This document shows positions 1 through 7,516 of a DNA stretch of 64,000 bases, piece after piece. The DNA comes from an uncultured Pseudomonadota bacterium (GTDB taxonomy: Bacteria; Pseudomonadota; Gammaproteobacteria; Steroidobacterales; Steroidobacteraceae). The DNA lies in contig CAIOZU010000018.1 of the NCBI GenBank assembly GCA_903862885.1, positions 124,001-188,000 on the forward strand, read 5' to 3'. A model generated the notes under the pieces. That model worked only from the letters and a program-made list of their open reading frames with translations, was not told the DNA's origin and did not search any database. How positions within the stretch are numbered: position 1 is the first letter of the stretch; the number at the start of each line of letters is the position of its first letter. The position numbers and the translations under genes are program-made.

Positions 1-525
1 ATCCGATTCAACGTGTTGAATGGTGTCTGGGTACAGCTGATCACTACTGAGCGCTTTCAGCCGTAGGGTATATTGACGGCGCCCGACGCGGTCCTCGGCA
101 TAAGCTAATTTTTGTCCATCAGGGCTCACGGCGAGCTGGCCCACCTCATAAAAGTCAGCACCTCTGGCCTCGATCGAGGCATCAAGCAAGATCTCTTCCG
201 GCGCATCCCAATCAGCTAGGCGGCGCGCGTACAGAGGATACTCATGGCCAGCCGCGAATCGGGTGTAATACCATGCCCCCAAGTAGCGATAGGGAACGCT
301 TGAGTCCTCTGGCTTTAAACGGCTAATCAGTTCCTCATATAGCCGCGCTTTGGCAACTGCCAACGGCGCCAAAATCGCATCACAGTGGATATTTTCAGCT
401 TCGAGGTGACGAAGCACAGCCGGGTCCTTTCGATCATCGTCTCGTAGCCAATAGTAAGGATCGGACCGTGAGCCAAAGGGCGAGGTCACCTCAAAAGGGT
501 ACATAGGCGCGATCGGGGACGACAT
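1..525 (-). CDS. ptrB: Oligopeptidase B (S9A serine peptidase), N-terminal part only
   Basis: This is the 5' part of a minus-strand gene that runs off the left edge; about 175 codons are visible with no stop. Residues 22-30 read DPYYWLRDD, the hallmark near the start of oligopeptidase B, and the following sequence has the VSPDGQKLAYAED and GRRQYTLR patterns of its N-terminal beta-propeller. Enzymes of this family cut short peptides after Lys or Arg in the cytoplasm or periplasm. The catalytic Ser-Asp-His domain lies outside the window, so activity cannot be judged. I chose ATG 525; an in-frame GTG a few codons upstream is also possible. No signal peptide is evident. Confidence 0.87.
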   Translation of the reverse strand, partial: MSSPIAPMYPFEVTSPFGSRSDPYYWLRDDDRKDPAVLRHLEAENIHCDAILAPLAVAKARLYEELISRLKPEDSSVPYRYLGAWYYTRFAAGHEYPLYARRLADWDAPEEILLDASIEARGADFYEVGQLAVSPDGQKLAYAEDRVGRRQYTLRLKALSSDQLYPDTIQHVESD

Positions 526-608
526 CGGCACGATTTTCACCTTATCCGCGAATCACTATCCTACGCGAGCTGAGCTGGGCGCGCGGAGCATGCTAGCCTT
601 AGTACCCT

Positions 609-1295
609 ATGATTAAGCAAAAACAGAGTCGCTCCGCGCATCATGGCCATCAGGGCTTTCGCCACTGGCCGGCCGGCGGACTGATCGCCTGCGCGCTCTG
701 GCTCACCCTCGGGGTAACCGAGGCGTCGCCCACCTCGCCACCCGCTAACAACGATCCGACGGCGTTCAGTTACAAGACGCTGCCGATCGATGGAAGCGTG
801 GACTTTGTGATCACCCGAAACAGCCCTTCATTTGAGTTCCATTCCGGACAAAGCCCTTATCAAGCGTTCCGCTTACCGGATGCGCCAGGCCGATATTTGA
901 TCGATGTGGTGAGCTTCCTTGATCACCCGGATGCGCCAGAACAGGCGCGTGTGTTTTATCCGATCGTTGCGCTTCTGACCGACGACTTTTTGGTATCGCG
1001 CACTACAGACTTTAGTGCACTACGATTTGATCTGCCGGTTTTCGAACACACCACTCAACCTGCTTATCGATTAACTGTGGGTATCGATCCGATCGCTCTT
1101 CACGAACGTTATCTGGTGGTCTTTACCGCCCGTGCGATTCTCGAGAAACGGTCGCTGCCAATCATCAGTGATCCAGCAAATGCGACAGAGGGCGCCCACG
1201 ATGTGCTGTTGGGGGCAAGTCCCACCGGCAGACTACAGATCATGGTGCGACCCGCTGAACTACCGATTAGCTCCGGCACCGATCCGTCACGCTGA
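609..1295 (+). CDS. Exported MalM-like protein
   Basis: A 228-residue protein with a hydrophobic stretch near residues 22-40, read as an export signal. The mature part contains a segment around SGQSPYQAFRLPD and a C-terminal GRLQIMV strand. Both resemble the periplasmic MalM family (maltose operon protein, function unclear). No maltose genes are nearby, so a role in maltose uptake is not implied. It is divergent from the oligopeptidase B gene across about 80 bp and has no strong ribosome binding site at ATG 609. The family assignment rests on pattern resemblance only; it may simply be an uncharacterised exported protein. Confidence 0.55.
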   Translation: MIKQKQSRSAHHGHQGFRHWPAGGLIACALWLTLGVTEASPTSPPANNDPTAFSYKTLPIDGSVDFVITRNSPSFEFHSGQSPYQAFRLPDAPGRYLIDVVSFLDHPDAPEQARVFYPIVALLTDDFLVSRTTDFSALRFDLPVFEHTTQPAYRLTVGIDPIALHERYLVVFTARAILEKRSLPIISDPANATEGAHDVLLGASPTGRLQIMVRPAELPISSGTDPSR

Positions 1296-1323
1296 TCACA
1301 CAGACCGAGTGGCTGTTTGTTCT

Positions 1324-2304
1324 TTAGGAGCGACCGCCCGCTGAACGCAATTTAATCACCCGTGCCCGCTGACCCGATAACCGCCACCACACTTCATAGA
1401 TCAAAAAAAGCGCCAGTGACAGCAACAACGGCAGCACTTCAAGCAATAGCCGATAAGCAATCACTCGCCCGAGCAATGCGGCGGGTGCAATGTGCGGCAT
1501 CAGAAGCAAAATCATCGATTCAAACACGCCGATTCCGGCAGGCACACTGCTCGCCAAGGCAGTGAGAATACACATCACATAGATGCCTAAGAACACCACG
1601 AACGGCATATTGATGCCACTGGGTAGTAACACGTAGAGCACGCCGGCTGCACTACACACTTCGGCGATGCCAACGCAGTACTGCATGGTGGTCAGTTGCG
1701 GCGAAGGCAAGGTGAGCATAAAGCGCCCCAGTGACAGGGGGCCACGCCGCACAGCAATGAGCGTCAGGTAGGCCAAATGCAGGGCGAGCAGTGCGATGCC
1801 CGTACCGCGAGCCAGTGGCTCGGAAATATGCAAAATGGCAGCAGCAGCGGCACTTTGCAGTACTAAGGAAAGACCGAGTAGCAACCCTAAAGCAGCGGGA
1901 TATGGAATTGACGCCAACAAGACCATCTTGCCAATATCCAGCGGCCTAACCCCCACCGCTGAATATAGGCGGTAGCGGATCGCCCCACCCGATACCGCAC
2001 CCCAACCGACCGCGTGACCAATCGGGGCGGCCAGCAGAAGCGCTAAGGCAGCACGCCGGCGACTGACCGGGCCCGCCATAAATTGTGCAATCTGAATTTC
2101 GCAAAAAGTCAGCGCACTGTAGAGGCCTACCACGAGCAAGCCCCCTATCAGCAACGCGGTGATCGGGAGGCCACGCAAGGTACTGATGACATCGGTGAAG
2201 TGAATACGACTGAGAGTCCCCATCAGCACATGGGCCGCCATGGCAATAATGCCGAGTGAGACGGCGATCGGTACCAGCTGTTTAAGGCGCGTAGACACGG
2301 ACAT
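1324..2304 (-). CDS. Lysylphosphatidylglycerol synthase TM-domain (YbhN/UPF0104) family membrane protein
   Basis: A polytopic membrane protein of about 326 residues with some eight hydrophobic segments. Residues 101-114 carry the GAVSGGAIRYRLY pattern typical of the flippase half of MprF and of stand-alone YbhN proteins. The soluble aminoacyl-transferase half of MprF is absent, so it is unlikely to modify lipids itself; lipid or polyprenol translocation is the usual suggestion for this family. The upstream KTSC gene stops at TGA 2306-2304 and this ATG begins at 2304, sharing one base (TGATG). That suggests translational coupling. A TTG directly before the ATG is an alternative start. Confidence 0.8.
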   Translation of the reverse strand: MSVSTRLKQLVPIAVSLGIIAMAAHVLMGTLSRIHFTDVISTLRGLPITALLIGGLLVVGLYSALTFCEIQIAQFMAGPVSRRRAALALLLAAPIGHAVGWGAVSGGAIRYRLYSAVGVRPLDIGKMVLLASIPYPAALGLLLGLSLVLQSAAAAAILHISEPLARGTGIALLALHLAYLTLIAVRRGPLSLGRFMLTLPSPQLTTMQYCVGIAEVCSAAGVLYVLLPSGINMPFVVFLGIYVMCILTALASSVPAGIGVFESMILLLMPHIAPAALLGRVIAYRLLLEVLPLLLSLALFLIYEVWWRLSGQRARVIKLRSAGGRS

Positions 2305-2516
2305 CAACGAACTCGACGCTCAGAATAGTTTTCTTCAATGTTGTCTCTAAAGAAACTCCACATAGCGCCTGAACTGGAGAGCCGCCGCCAAGTGTCAGCG
2401 GACACGCCGGAATACTCCACTAGCCCCCCGCTGGTGAACTCCACACGCAGCAATCGATTGGCTTCATCGTAACCAATAGCACGCAAGCTGCCCGCATTAA
2501 CGGCTTTCATTTCCAC
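2304..2516 (-). CDS. KTSC-domain small protein
   Basis: A 70-residue protein that is essentially one KTSC domain. It has SLRAIGYD near the start, LRVEFTSGGLVEYSGV in the middle, and the closing FFRDNIEENY...RRV. KTSC domains are small soluble modules of unknown biochemical role, found alone or fused to enzymes. Here the gene overlaps the upstream exported-protein gene by 10 bp and the downstream membrane-protein gene by one base. All three are therefore very probably one transcript with coupled translation. The usual serine and cysteine of the domain are only partly kept (SSSGAM region). Confidence 0.8.
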   Translation of the reverse strand: MEMKAVNAGSLRAIGYDEANRLLRVEFTSGGLVEYSGVSADTWRRLSSSGAMWSFFRDNIEENYSERRVR

Positions 2517-3130
2517 GATGATTGCTCCTCATTAGGTGCATGCCAAGCGATGCGTTGAATCGATCCCTCTGCACCCTGCACTAACAGCGGCTTTTCTTGC
2601 ACAGTCGCGGGCACCTGGAACACAAAATGCATGACGGTGCTGCCTTCTATGGCCAGATCTAAGCGGTACTCGCCGGCTGGGTCACCTTCCGCCAGTGTCC
2701 AATAAAACCGTGACAACTCACCTTGCACGACCTCTTCTTCGCCTTGAGATGCCGCGCTCTCACCATCTGCCGAAATCACCACATCCGGATCAGTGGACGC
2801 ATCGCCCCAGTCGGCGGGCGCTTTAGGAAAAAATAGATGTTCTTGCCAGCGCAGCGTATGCCGCGGTGTATCGACTTGTAGGACCCAGCCAAACACTTGG
2901 CCACTGTCGGCGGGGAGCGCGGCCGTCGCGATGAATTGGTCTTCACCTTGTTCGTTGGTGGTGAGCATCCCAAACTCCGCGCGTCGAATCAGCACATCAG
3001 GCGCCACTTGCATGGGCCAGTGAGGAGCGCCTGTGATCATGGGGCGCGCAGCAGCCGCATCGACTGATACAGAGAATGCCAAAAGACAGACAAGGCGCGC
3101 ACAGGGGACAATCAGGCACTTCAGATCCAC
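2507..3130 (-). CDS. Uncharacterised exported protein
   Basis: A 207-residue protein whose first 27 or so residues form a signal peptide (hydrophobic core CLLAFSVSV, small residues before ARP). The mature part is beta-rich and acidic in the middle, with no motif I recognise. The sentence-like alternation of short strands (VFGWVLQVDTP, GEYRLDLAIEG, MHFVFQVP) suggests an immunoglobulin-like or beta-sandwich fold, but this is only an impression. It is the first gene of the three-gene operon with KTSC and the YbhN-type protein, so a cell-envelope role is plausible. Confidence 0.65.
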   Translation of the reverse strand: MDLKCLIVPCARLVCLLAFSVSVDAAAARPMITGAPHWPMQVAPDVLIRRAEFGMLTTNEQGEDQFIATAALPADSGQVFGWVLQVDTPRHTLRWQEHLFFPKAPADWGDASTDPDVVISADGESAASQGEEEVVQGELSRFYWTLAEGDPAGEYRLDLAIEGSTVMHFVFQVPATVQEKPLLVQGAEGSIQRIAWHAPNEEQSSWK

Positions 3131-3197
3131 GACGTCTCCGACCGTTTTCTCGGGGGGATTATCACCGAATCACTGTGTCGGCGCTTAGACGCAGCGC

Positions 3198-3779
3198 TCA
3201 AAGCGACGCGAGACGATCAAAGGCAGCCCAGGTGCGTGCATCAGCCTTAGGCGCTTGCATGAGGCCCGTGGCCCATAGGTGGGCATGGCGCAAGGCGATG
3301 AGCTGATGGGCAAAAAGTGCCAGGTCGGTGGATGCGGATAAATGGCCATGACGCACCGCCGAAGCGGCCAGCGTTTCAATCATTTGAGTGAAATCGCTGA
3401 ACAGGCGCACCAAGTGAACCGACAGCGCCGGATCACAGGCCGGCAATTCGATCGCCCCGACGATGAATGGGCACCGCCCGGCCAGACCGGCATTCAGCGG
3501 CCAATCCAGCCAGCGACTGAACAACCCACGAATACGAGGCAGCCCAGGAGCGTCCTGTTTGCTGGGCACGAGGACCGTCGCTTCAAAGAGGGCGGTGGCA
3601 TAGTCTAAGGTGGCCCGCTGCAGGGCTTCTTTTGAGCCAAAGTGAGCATACAAGCCGCTTTTTGTCAGGCCGACGCGATTCGCCAAGGGTTGAAGATTGA
3701 GCCCCTGAAAGCCAGCCGCGCACACCGTTTCAACAGCGGCCTGAAGAATCGTTGCTCGAGTGGTTGCGCCTTTACCCAT
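3198..3779 (-). CDS. TetR/AcrR-family transcriptional regulator
   Basis: A 193-residue protein with the TetR-type DNA-binding domain at the N-terminus. The helix-turn-helix spans about residues 29-48, with recognition helix TKSGLYAHFGSKEAL. The C-terminal two thirds are helical and would bind a ligand; the ligand cannot be told from sequence. The gene stands alone in its orientation. A near-palindrome sits directly upstream, overlapping a candidate promoter, which suggests autorepression. The predicted transcription start falls on or next to the ATG at 3779, so the mRNA may be leaderless. No obvious target gene is divergently paired with it. Confidence 0.85.
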   Translation of the reverse strand: MGKGATTRATILQAAVETVCAAGFQGLNLQPLANRVGLTKSGLYAHFGSKEALQRATLDYATALFEATVLVPSKQDAPGLPRIRGLFSRWLDWPLNAGLAGRCPFIVGAIELPACDPALSVHLVRLFSDFTQMIETLAASAVRHGHLSASTDLALFAHQLIALRHAHLWATGLMQAPKADARTWAAFDRLASL

Positions 3780-3785
3780 ACCTTG

Positions 3786-3805
3786 ATATTAGCACAACCG
3801 GTCGT
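3786..3805 (-). promoter_or_regulatory. Candidate tetR operator with overlapping -10 box
   Basis: Bases 3794-3805 (ACAACCGGTCGT) form a 12-bp palindrome with one mismatched pair, centred on CCGG. On the minus strand TAATAT lies at 3791-3786, a good -10 element, and would start transcription near 3779, the first base of the tetR ATG. No convincing -35 box is visible. The overlap of palindrome and promoter fits autorepression by the TetR protein. Confidence 0.45.
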
Positions 3806-3900
3806 TTTATTCTGGAGAGCCCACCGAATCCGATGGCTCGACGCCCCGCATCCCGTCTCTCCTGGCGGCGCGATGCACGCGCATCGCACCGCCTAAGGAC

Positions 3901-4329
3901 TTATTTACAGCCCGCCTCACCATCTTTGATGCTGACCACGAGCGATCCCGCATCCGTGATGTCACGCTCACACGACACGGTGTCAGACGGCAGACCCACG
4001 AGGAATTTCCACTTACCAGGCGCCATCGGCACGGTGGTGGACTCACCCGAACAGCTCACGCCGTCGGCACCCTTGTTCAGTTTGACGGGGGTTAAAAACT
4101 CTTTTGAGTTCGACAATTTAGGCGCACCGGGCAGCAAGGTCACCGGTACCGCTTTCACATTCACATCCTCACAACCACCGCTCTGGGTAATCGAGGCCAC
4201 CTGAATGGTCGCATGCAACATCGCGGGGCCCTCTGAGCCGCAACCCGCGAGGCTCCCGACCACAAGCGCCGCGGCAGCAGTCATCCAGGTCAGACGAATA
4301 CGGGCGGTGGTGTTCAACAAACTGTGCAT
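3901..4329 (-). CDS. Small lipoprotein of unknown function
   Basis: A 142-residue protein with a hydrophobic signal (residues about 14-27) ending in the lipobox LAGC, lipidated Cys30 expected. The mature part is about 112 residues with four further cysteines, which could form disulfides in the periplasm (GGCEDV, VSCSGE, VSCERD, final GCK). No family is recognised. A ribosome binding site GGGGAA lies just upstream of ATG 4329. It lies between the TetR gene and a methyltransferase gene, both on the same strand but separated by about 100 bp, so it is probably transcribed by itself. Confidence 0.7.
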   Translation of the reverse strand: MHSLLNTTARIRLTWMTAAAALVVGSLAGCGSEGPAMLHATIQVASITQSGGCEDVNVKAVPVTLLPGAPKLSNSKEFLTPVKLNKGADGVSCSGESTTVPMAPGKWKFLVGLPSDTVSCERDITDAGSLVVSIKDGEAGCK

Positions 4330-4435
4330 GCGGGTTCCCCTGGTAGTTCAACGTAATGCGCCACAGGCGCGGACCTTATTGTAGCTGCTCTAGTCGACGC
4401 ACGGGAACCCCCAACCCACCTGGATTGCAGGCGCC

Positions 4436-5059
4436 TTAGATCCAAGGTTGTTCTAACTCCCACAAGATGGGGCTCAGCGAGCGCACCACGTGCACACCTG
4501 CCGCCACATGCCGAAACCCCCGACGTAACCGCCGTTGATACCAGTCGACCGACCGCCGGCGCACGTCCTCATCCGTTCGCACCTGATCCGCCGACACCCG
4601 CCAATCCCGCTCCGTCAGCACACTCAGATAGAGAGCGCCCCCAGCCAGCTTCGCTAACTGACGGATCGCCTTGGCAGCGGTCTTGTCATCCAGATACTGC
4701 AGCACATCATGACAAATCACCAAATCATAGGGTTTGGTTGCATGAAAATCGGCGATAGACCCCTGATGCCAGCCGAATCGCTCACACAAGTAAGCGCTCA
4801 GCTCAAGTCCCTCATAGCGTGCTTTAGGAAACCGCGCCAACAAGCGCTCTCGCAATAAGCCCACACCACAGCCGGCGTCCAAAATTCGACGCACCGGCAA
4901 CTCCAAGTACCCCACCACACCGGCGATCAAATCCACCAACCGTTCAGCGTGACCGGCATCCGCCACGCGCGTTTTGGGATCGCCATAGAAACGATCAAAA
5001 AAATCGCGATCAAAATCGCTCGCCTTGTGTTTAGGCAAACCCGACCTCGACTCACTCAT
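4436..5059 (-). CDS. Class I SAM-dependent methyltransferase
   Basis: A 207-residue protein with the SAM-binding motif I at residues 59-69 (ILDAGCGVGLL), an acidic residue at the end of the next strand (YEGLELS), and the motif IV-like segment VICHDVLQYLDD at 115-125. This is the methyltransferase-12/25 type fold. The substrate cannot be deduced; the protein is small, has no extra domain, and its neighbours (a lipoprotein and the ars island) give no hint. It is the last native-looking gene before the intergenic stretch bordering the arsenic operon. Confidence 0.8.
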   Translation of the reverse strand: MSESRSGLPKHKASDFDRDFFDRFYGDPKTRVADAGHAERLVDLIAGVVGYLELPVRRILDAGCGVGLLRERLLARFPKARYEGLELSAYLCERFGWHQGSIADFHATKPYDLVICHDVLQYLDDKTAAKAIRQLAKLAGGALYLSVLTERDWRVSADQVRTDEDVRRRSVDWYQRRLRRGFRHVAAGVHVVRSLSPILWELEQPWI

Positions 5060-5501
5060 GAGAGGCTGCCTGTCCCAGGCTATTCACTTGGCGCATCTAC
5101 TTCCATCCGATAAAAAGACCCGTCGAAGCTCGCGCTCCATTTCTCCTGGAACGCCACTGACCCACTTCACCTCATCACCTCGTTCATTCCCCTACGGCAC
5201 TGGATCAAGCGCCCTCAAAAACAGGTGAGGCCACCCGCGCTTACGATTATTTTCCTGCCTATGCCGTCCACACATCGCCGTCCGCACATCGGTGTTGCAC
5301 ACTAAAGTCACGACTACTTTCACCACGTTAGCACAGCCAGCGCTTGCCAACGGCCAGCTGACTGACTTCAAGTTTGAATTAAAAAGCGCCTAGTTTTATA
5401 AAAACTAGGTGGGATAGAGAGATCGTGGCCGAAAGGGCCGCACTTAGCTTGCGGCAACCGTGAACTACCCGTCGATAAAAAGCGCGGCACACGCCCCAAT
5501 A
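5060..5501. other. 442-bp intergenic stretch between methyltransferase and acr3
   Basis: I find no credible gene here. It contains the ars terminator hairpin (5389-5409) and, next to it, a small GGCC-GAAAG-GGCC hairpin (5427-5439). It also marks the far border of the arsenic operon from glmS. I looked for transposon-like ends and found none that are convincing. A promoter for the methyltransferase gene must lie near 5060-5110, but I could not identify one. Confidence 0.5.
5380..5409 (-). terminator. Rho-independent terminator of the ars operon
   Basis: CCTAGTTTT (5389-5397) and AAAACTAGG (5401-5409) are a perfect 9-bp inverted repeat with a 3-base loop. Reading on the minus strand, the stem is followed by GCGCTTTTTAA, a T-run at 5385-5381. 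It lies about 90 bp after the acr3 stop. The stem is AT-rich, so it may work only moderately well. Confidence 0.6.
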
Positions 5502-6548
5502 TCACTCGGTAGCGAAGTAACGCTTCCTTATCCATAGGGCCACGGATACCAAGCCAACCATGATAGGCACCTCGACGAGAGGCCCAATCACAGCAGCAAA
5601 GGCAGCGCCTGAATGAATCCCAAAGACACCAATAGCCACAGCGATGGCCAGTTCAAAGTTATTGCTGGCCGCTGTGAAGGATAAAGTACAACACCGCTTG
5701 TAGTCGATCCCCATCTTTCCTGTCAGAACAAAGGTGATAATAAACATGGCAAGGAAGTAGACCAACAGCGGCATAGCGATCGTCAACACATCCATAGGAA
5801 TGGTAACGATCAACTTACCCTTTATACTAAACATCACCACAATCGTAAAAAGCAAGGCGATCAAGGTGATCTTGCCTATCCTCGGTACAAACTGCTCGTG
5901 ATACCAACTTTTGGACACGAACCTGAGCATCACGAATCGCGTCAGAACGCCAGCCACACACGGTATCCCAAGGTAAACGAACACGCTTTGAGCGATTTGT
6001 CCAATGGTTATATCCACCACAGCGCTCCGCAAACCGAAGTGCGGGGGAAGAACGGTTAGGAAAAAATAGGCATAGACGCTAAAAAAGAGAACCTGAAACA
6101 CGGCGTTGAAAGCAACCAATCCGGCAGCGTACTCAGTCGAGCCCTTAGCGATGTCATTCCAGACAATCACCATAGCGATGCAAGGAGCCAAGCCGATCAA
6201 AATGAGGCCGGCCATATATTCTGGCTGATTCGGAACGAAGAGGATGGCCAAACAGAACATCAGAGTAGGGGCTACAACCCAGTTCATGAGCATAGCCAAG
6301 CCAAATACCCTCTTGTCTCGAAACACATCAGGAAGATCTTCGTACCTCACCTTAGCGAACGGAGGGTACATCATTAGGATCAGCCCGATGGCGATTGGAA
6401 TGTTGGTTGTTCCAACCTGAAGCGAATTAATACCTTCGCCGACCGTGGGAATGAAGTATCCCAGCCCGACTCCGACAGCCATCGACAGAAAAATCCAAAC
6501 CGTGAGATATCGGTCGAGAAATGACAGTTTTTTGGTTATCTCGCTCAT
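5502..6548 (-). CDS. acr3: ACR3-family arsenite efflux permease
   Basis: A 348-residue inner-membrane protein with about ten membrane spans, the normal size for ACR3. It exports As(III) produced by the arsenate reductase encoded just upstream. The conserved cysteine of the family is Cys123 in the [11 protein letters not shown] segment; [14 protein letters not shown] and [15 protein letters not shown] are other family-typical stretches. The start ATG overlaps the arsC stop by four bases (ATGA), so translation is coupled. It is the last gene of arsR-arsC-acr3. Base composition looks more AT-rich than the flanking genes, in line with acquisition by transfer. Confidence 0.95.
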   Translation of the reverse strand: MSEITKKLSFLDRYLTVWIFLSMAVGVGLGYFIPTVGEGINSLQVGTTNIPIAIGLILMMYPPFAKVRYEDLPDVFRDKRVFGLAMLMNWVVAPTLMFCLAILFVPNQPEYMAGLILIGLAPCIAMVIVWNDIAKGSTEYAAGLVAFNAVFQVLFFSVYAYFFLTVLPPHFGLRSAVVDITIGQIAQSVFVYLGIPCVAGVLTRFVMLRFVSKSWYHEQFVPRIGKITLIALLFTIVVMFSIKGKLIVTIPMDVLTIAMPLLVYFLAMFIITFVLTGKMGIDYKRCCTLSFTAASNNFELAIAVAIGVFGIHSGAAFAAVIGPLVEVPIMVGLVSVALWIRKRYFATE

Positions 6549-7033
6549 ACGTTGGCTAACTCCCGCACTTTTTCTTGAAGACTCATTTGAGCCAACTGCT
6601 CAAGTGGGAGATCAGCCATAAGCTGAAGCCGCTGTCGAAGCCCGAGCATCACGTCAAAAAATGCGCGTCTTTTATCTTCATCTGTACCTTGAACTCGCGA
6701 CGGATCTGGGAATCCCCAATGGGCTGTCACAGGCGTGCCAACCCACACAGGGCAGACTTCACCCGCAGCGTTATCACAGACAGTAATAATGAAGTCCATC
6801 TTGGGAGCCGTGGGTAGTGCGAACTCATCCCAGCTCTTGGATCTCAGCTTCGCCTCTGGATAGCCCATCTCTATGGCCAAGTCACGAGCGAATGGATTGA
6901 CGGCGCCTGCTGGCGTCGAGCCAGCTGAATAGCCGACAAATTTTCCATTAGTCTGCGTGCTGGCTAATGCTTCACCGAGCACCGATCGAGCTGAGTTGTG
7001 GGTACATAGAAACAAAATATTGTAGGTTTTCAT
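6545..7033 (-). CDS. arsC: Arsenate reductase, low-molecular-weight phosphatase fold
   Basis: A 162-residue cytoplasmic enzyme that reduces As(V) to As(III). The P-loop CX5R is at residues 10-16 (CTHNSAR), and the later cysteines are Cys86 and Cys94 (CDNAAGEVC). Asp110 in HWGFPDPS is the general acid of the phosphatase fold. Three-cysteine enzymes like this are usually coupled to thioredoxin. The gene overlaps arsR upstream and acr3 downstream by four bases each (ATGA), a tight three-gene operon. Length and motifs are intact, so it should be functional. Other small arsC homologues act as tyrosine phosphatases, but the operon makes arsenate the likely substrate. Confidence 0.93.
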   Translation of the reverse strand: MKTYNILFLCTHNSARSVLGEALASTQTNGKFVGYSAGSTPAGAVNPFARDLAIEMGYPEAKLRSKSWDEFALPTAPKMDFIITVCDNAAGEVCPVWVGTPVTAHWGFPDPSRVQGTDEDKRRAFFDVMLGLRQRLQLMADLPLEQLAQMSLQEKVRELANV

Positions 7034-7359
7034 CGCTTCGCTCGCGCCTTCTTTAGTGCGGTGGTTGAGCAGTCTTTACCAGCGCAGCAGTTGAACAGTA
7101 AAAAATCCATCAAATCGGTAACGATGTCAGCTCTGGGTCTGTAGATCAGATGCCGACTTTGACGCTCAACGGAAACAAGATGAGATTGATGTAGTTCCTT
7201 GAGATGAAATGAGAGAGTGGCTGGTGGCACACCCAATGATTCACCTAGCTGTGACGGTCGGATGCCTGTATCGCCATGTTGAACAATCAAGCGAAACACA
7301 TTGAGTCGAGTGGCCTGACCTAACGCCAACAGGGCTTGTATCGCGTCCACATTTTTCAT
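7030..7359 (-). CDS. arsR: ArsR/SmtB-family arsenic-responsive repressor
   Basis: A 109-residue winged-helix repressor, first gene of the ars operon. The DNA-binding helices lie around residues 34-58 (PSQLGESLGVPPATLSFHLKEL). It lacks the classical ELCVC metal site. Instead it has a C-terminal cysteine group, Cys91, Cys92 and Cys97 (NCCAGKDC), like the C-terminal three-cysteine As(III) site of the Acidithiobacillus ferrooxidans type of ArsR. Binding of As(III) there would release the operator. A strong candidate promoter sits immediately upstream, close enough that the mRNA leader would be only a few bases. Confidence 0.92.
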   Translation of the reverse strand: MKNVDAIQALLALGQATRLNVFRLIVQHGDTGIRPSQLGESLGVPPATLSFHLKELHQSHLVSVERQSRHLIYRPRADIVTDLMDFLLFNCCAGKDCSTTALKKARAKR

Positions 7360-7368
7360 GGTTCCATG

Positions 7369-7399
7369 ATTATCGAATTATGTGACAGGCGTATGACAA
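7369..7399 (-). promoter_or_regulatory. Candidate ars promoter and operator
   Basis: On the minus strand TTGTCA (7399-7394) and GATAAT (7374-7369) each match the sigma-70 consensus at five of six bases, with a 19-bp spacer that is a little long. An unusual spacer is common in metal-regulated promoters. GTGAC (7382-7386) and GTCAC (7401-7405) form an inverted repeat around the -35 region, and an imperfect repeat covers the -10. Either could be the ArsR site. Confidence 0.5.
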
Positions 7400-7460
7400 C
7401 GTCACCGAATCATGCGCGGATCAAGATCACTACAGGCATAAAGGCGAGCTCCTCCACCAG

Positions 7461-7504
7461 CGCGAAGAGCGTCACGGGATTACTCCACCGTCACGCTCTT
7501 CGCG
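7461..7504. repeat. 17-bp inverted repeat across the glmS stop codon
   Basis: Bases 7461-7477 and 7488-7504 are inverted copies with one mismatch and a 10-base loop that contains the glmS stop. The right arm is the coding sequence for the last residues of GlmS (AKSVT). The left arm repeats it in inverted orientation just downstream. No T-run follows on either strand, so it is not a classical terminator, though it would make a very stable mRNA 3' hairpin. Confidence 0.75.
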
Positions 7505-7516
7505 AGGTTCCGCGGC
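7480..7516 (-). other. attTn7 recognition region at the 3' end of glmS
   Basis: The last codons of glmS spell [13 protein letters not shown], the conserved segment that TnsD of Tn7 and many Tn7-like elements recognise. Insertion normally occurs about 25 bp after the stop. Here the ars operon starts within 120 bp of the stop, on the expected side. No tns gene or clear Tn7 end remains. Confidence 0.6.

Noticed and set aside
5400-5480. Hairpin-rich stretch that might be a tRNA or small RNA
   Set aside because: No cloverleaf, no T-loop GTTCGANTC pattern and no terminator in a fitting place; explained better as the ars terminator and a small side hairpin.
7360-7480. Tn7 right-end sequence between arsR and glmS
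   Set aside because: No TGTGGGCGG-type terminus, no 22-bp TnsB repeats and no 5-bp target duplication could be found by eye.
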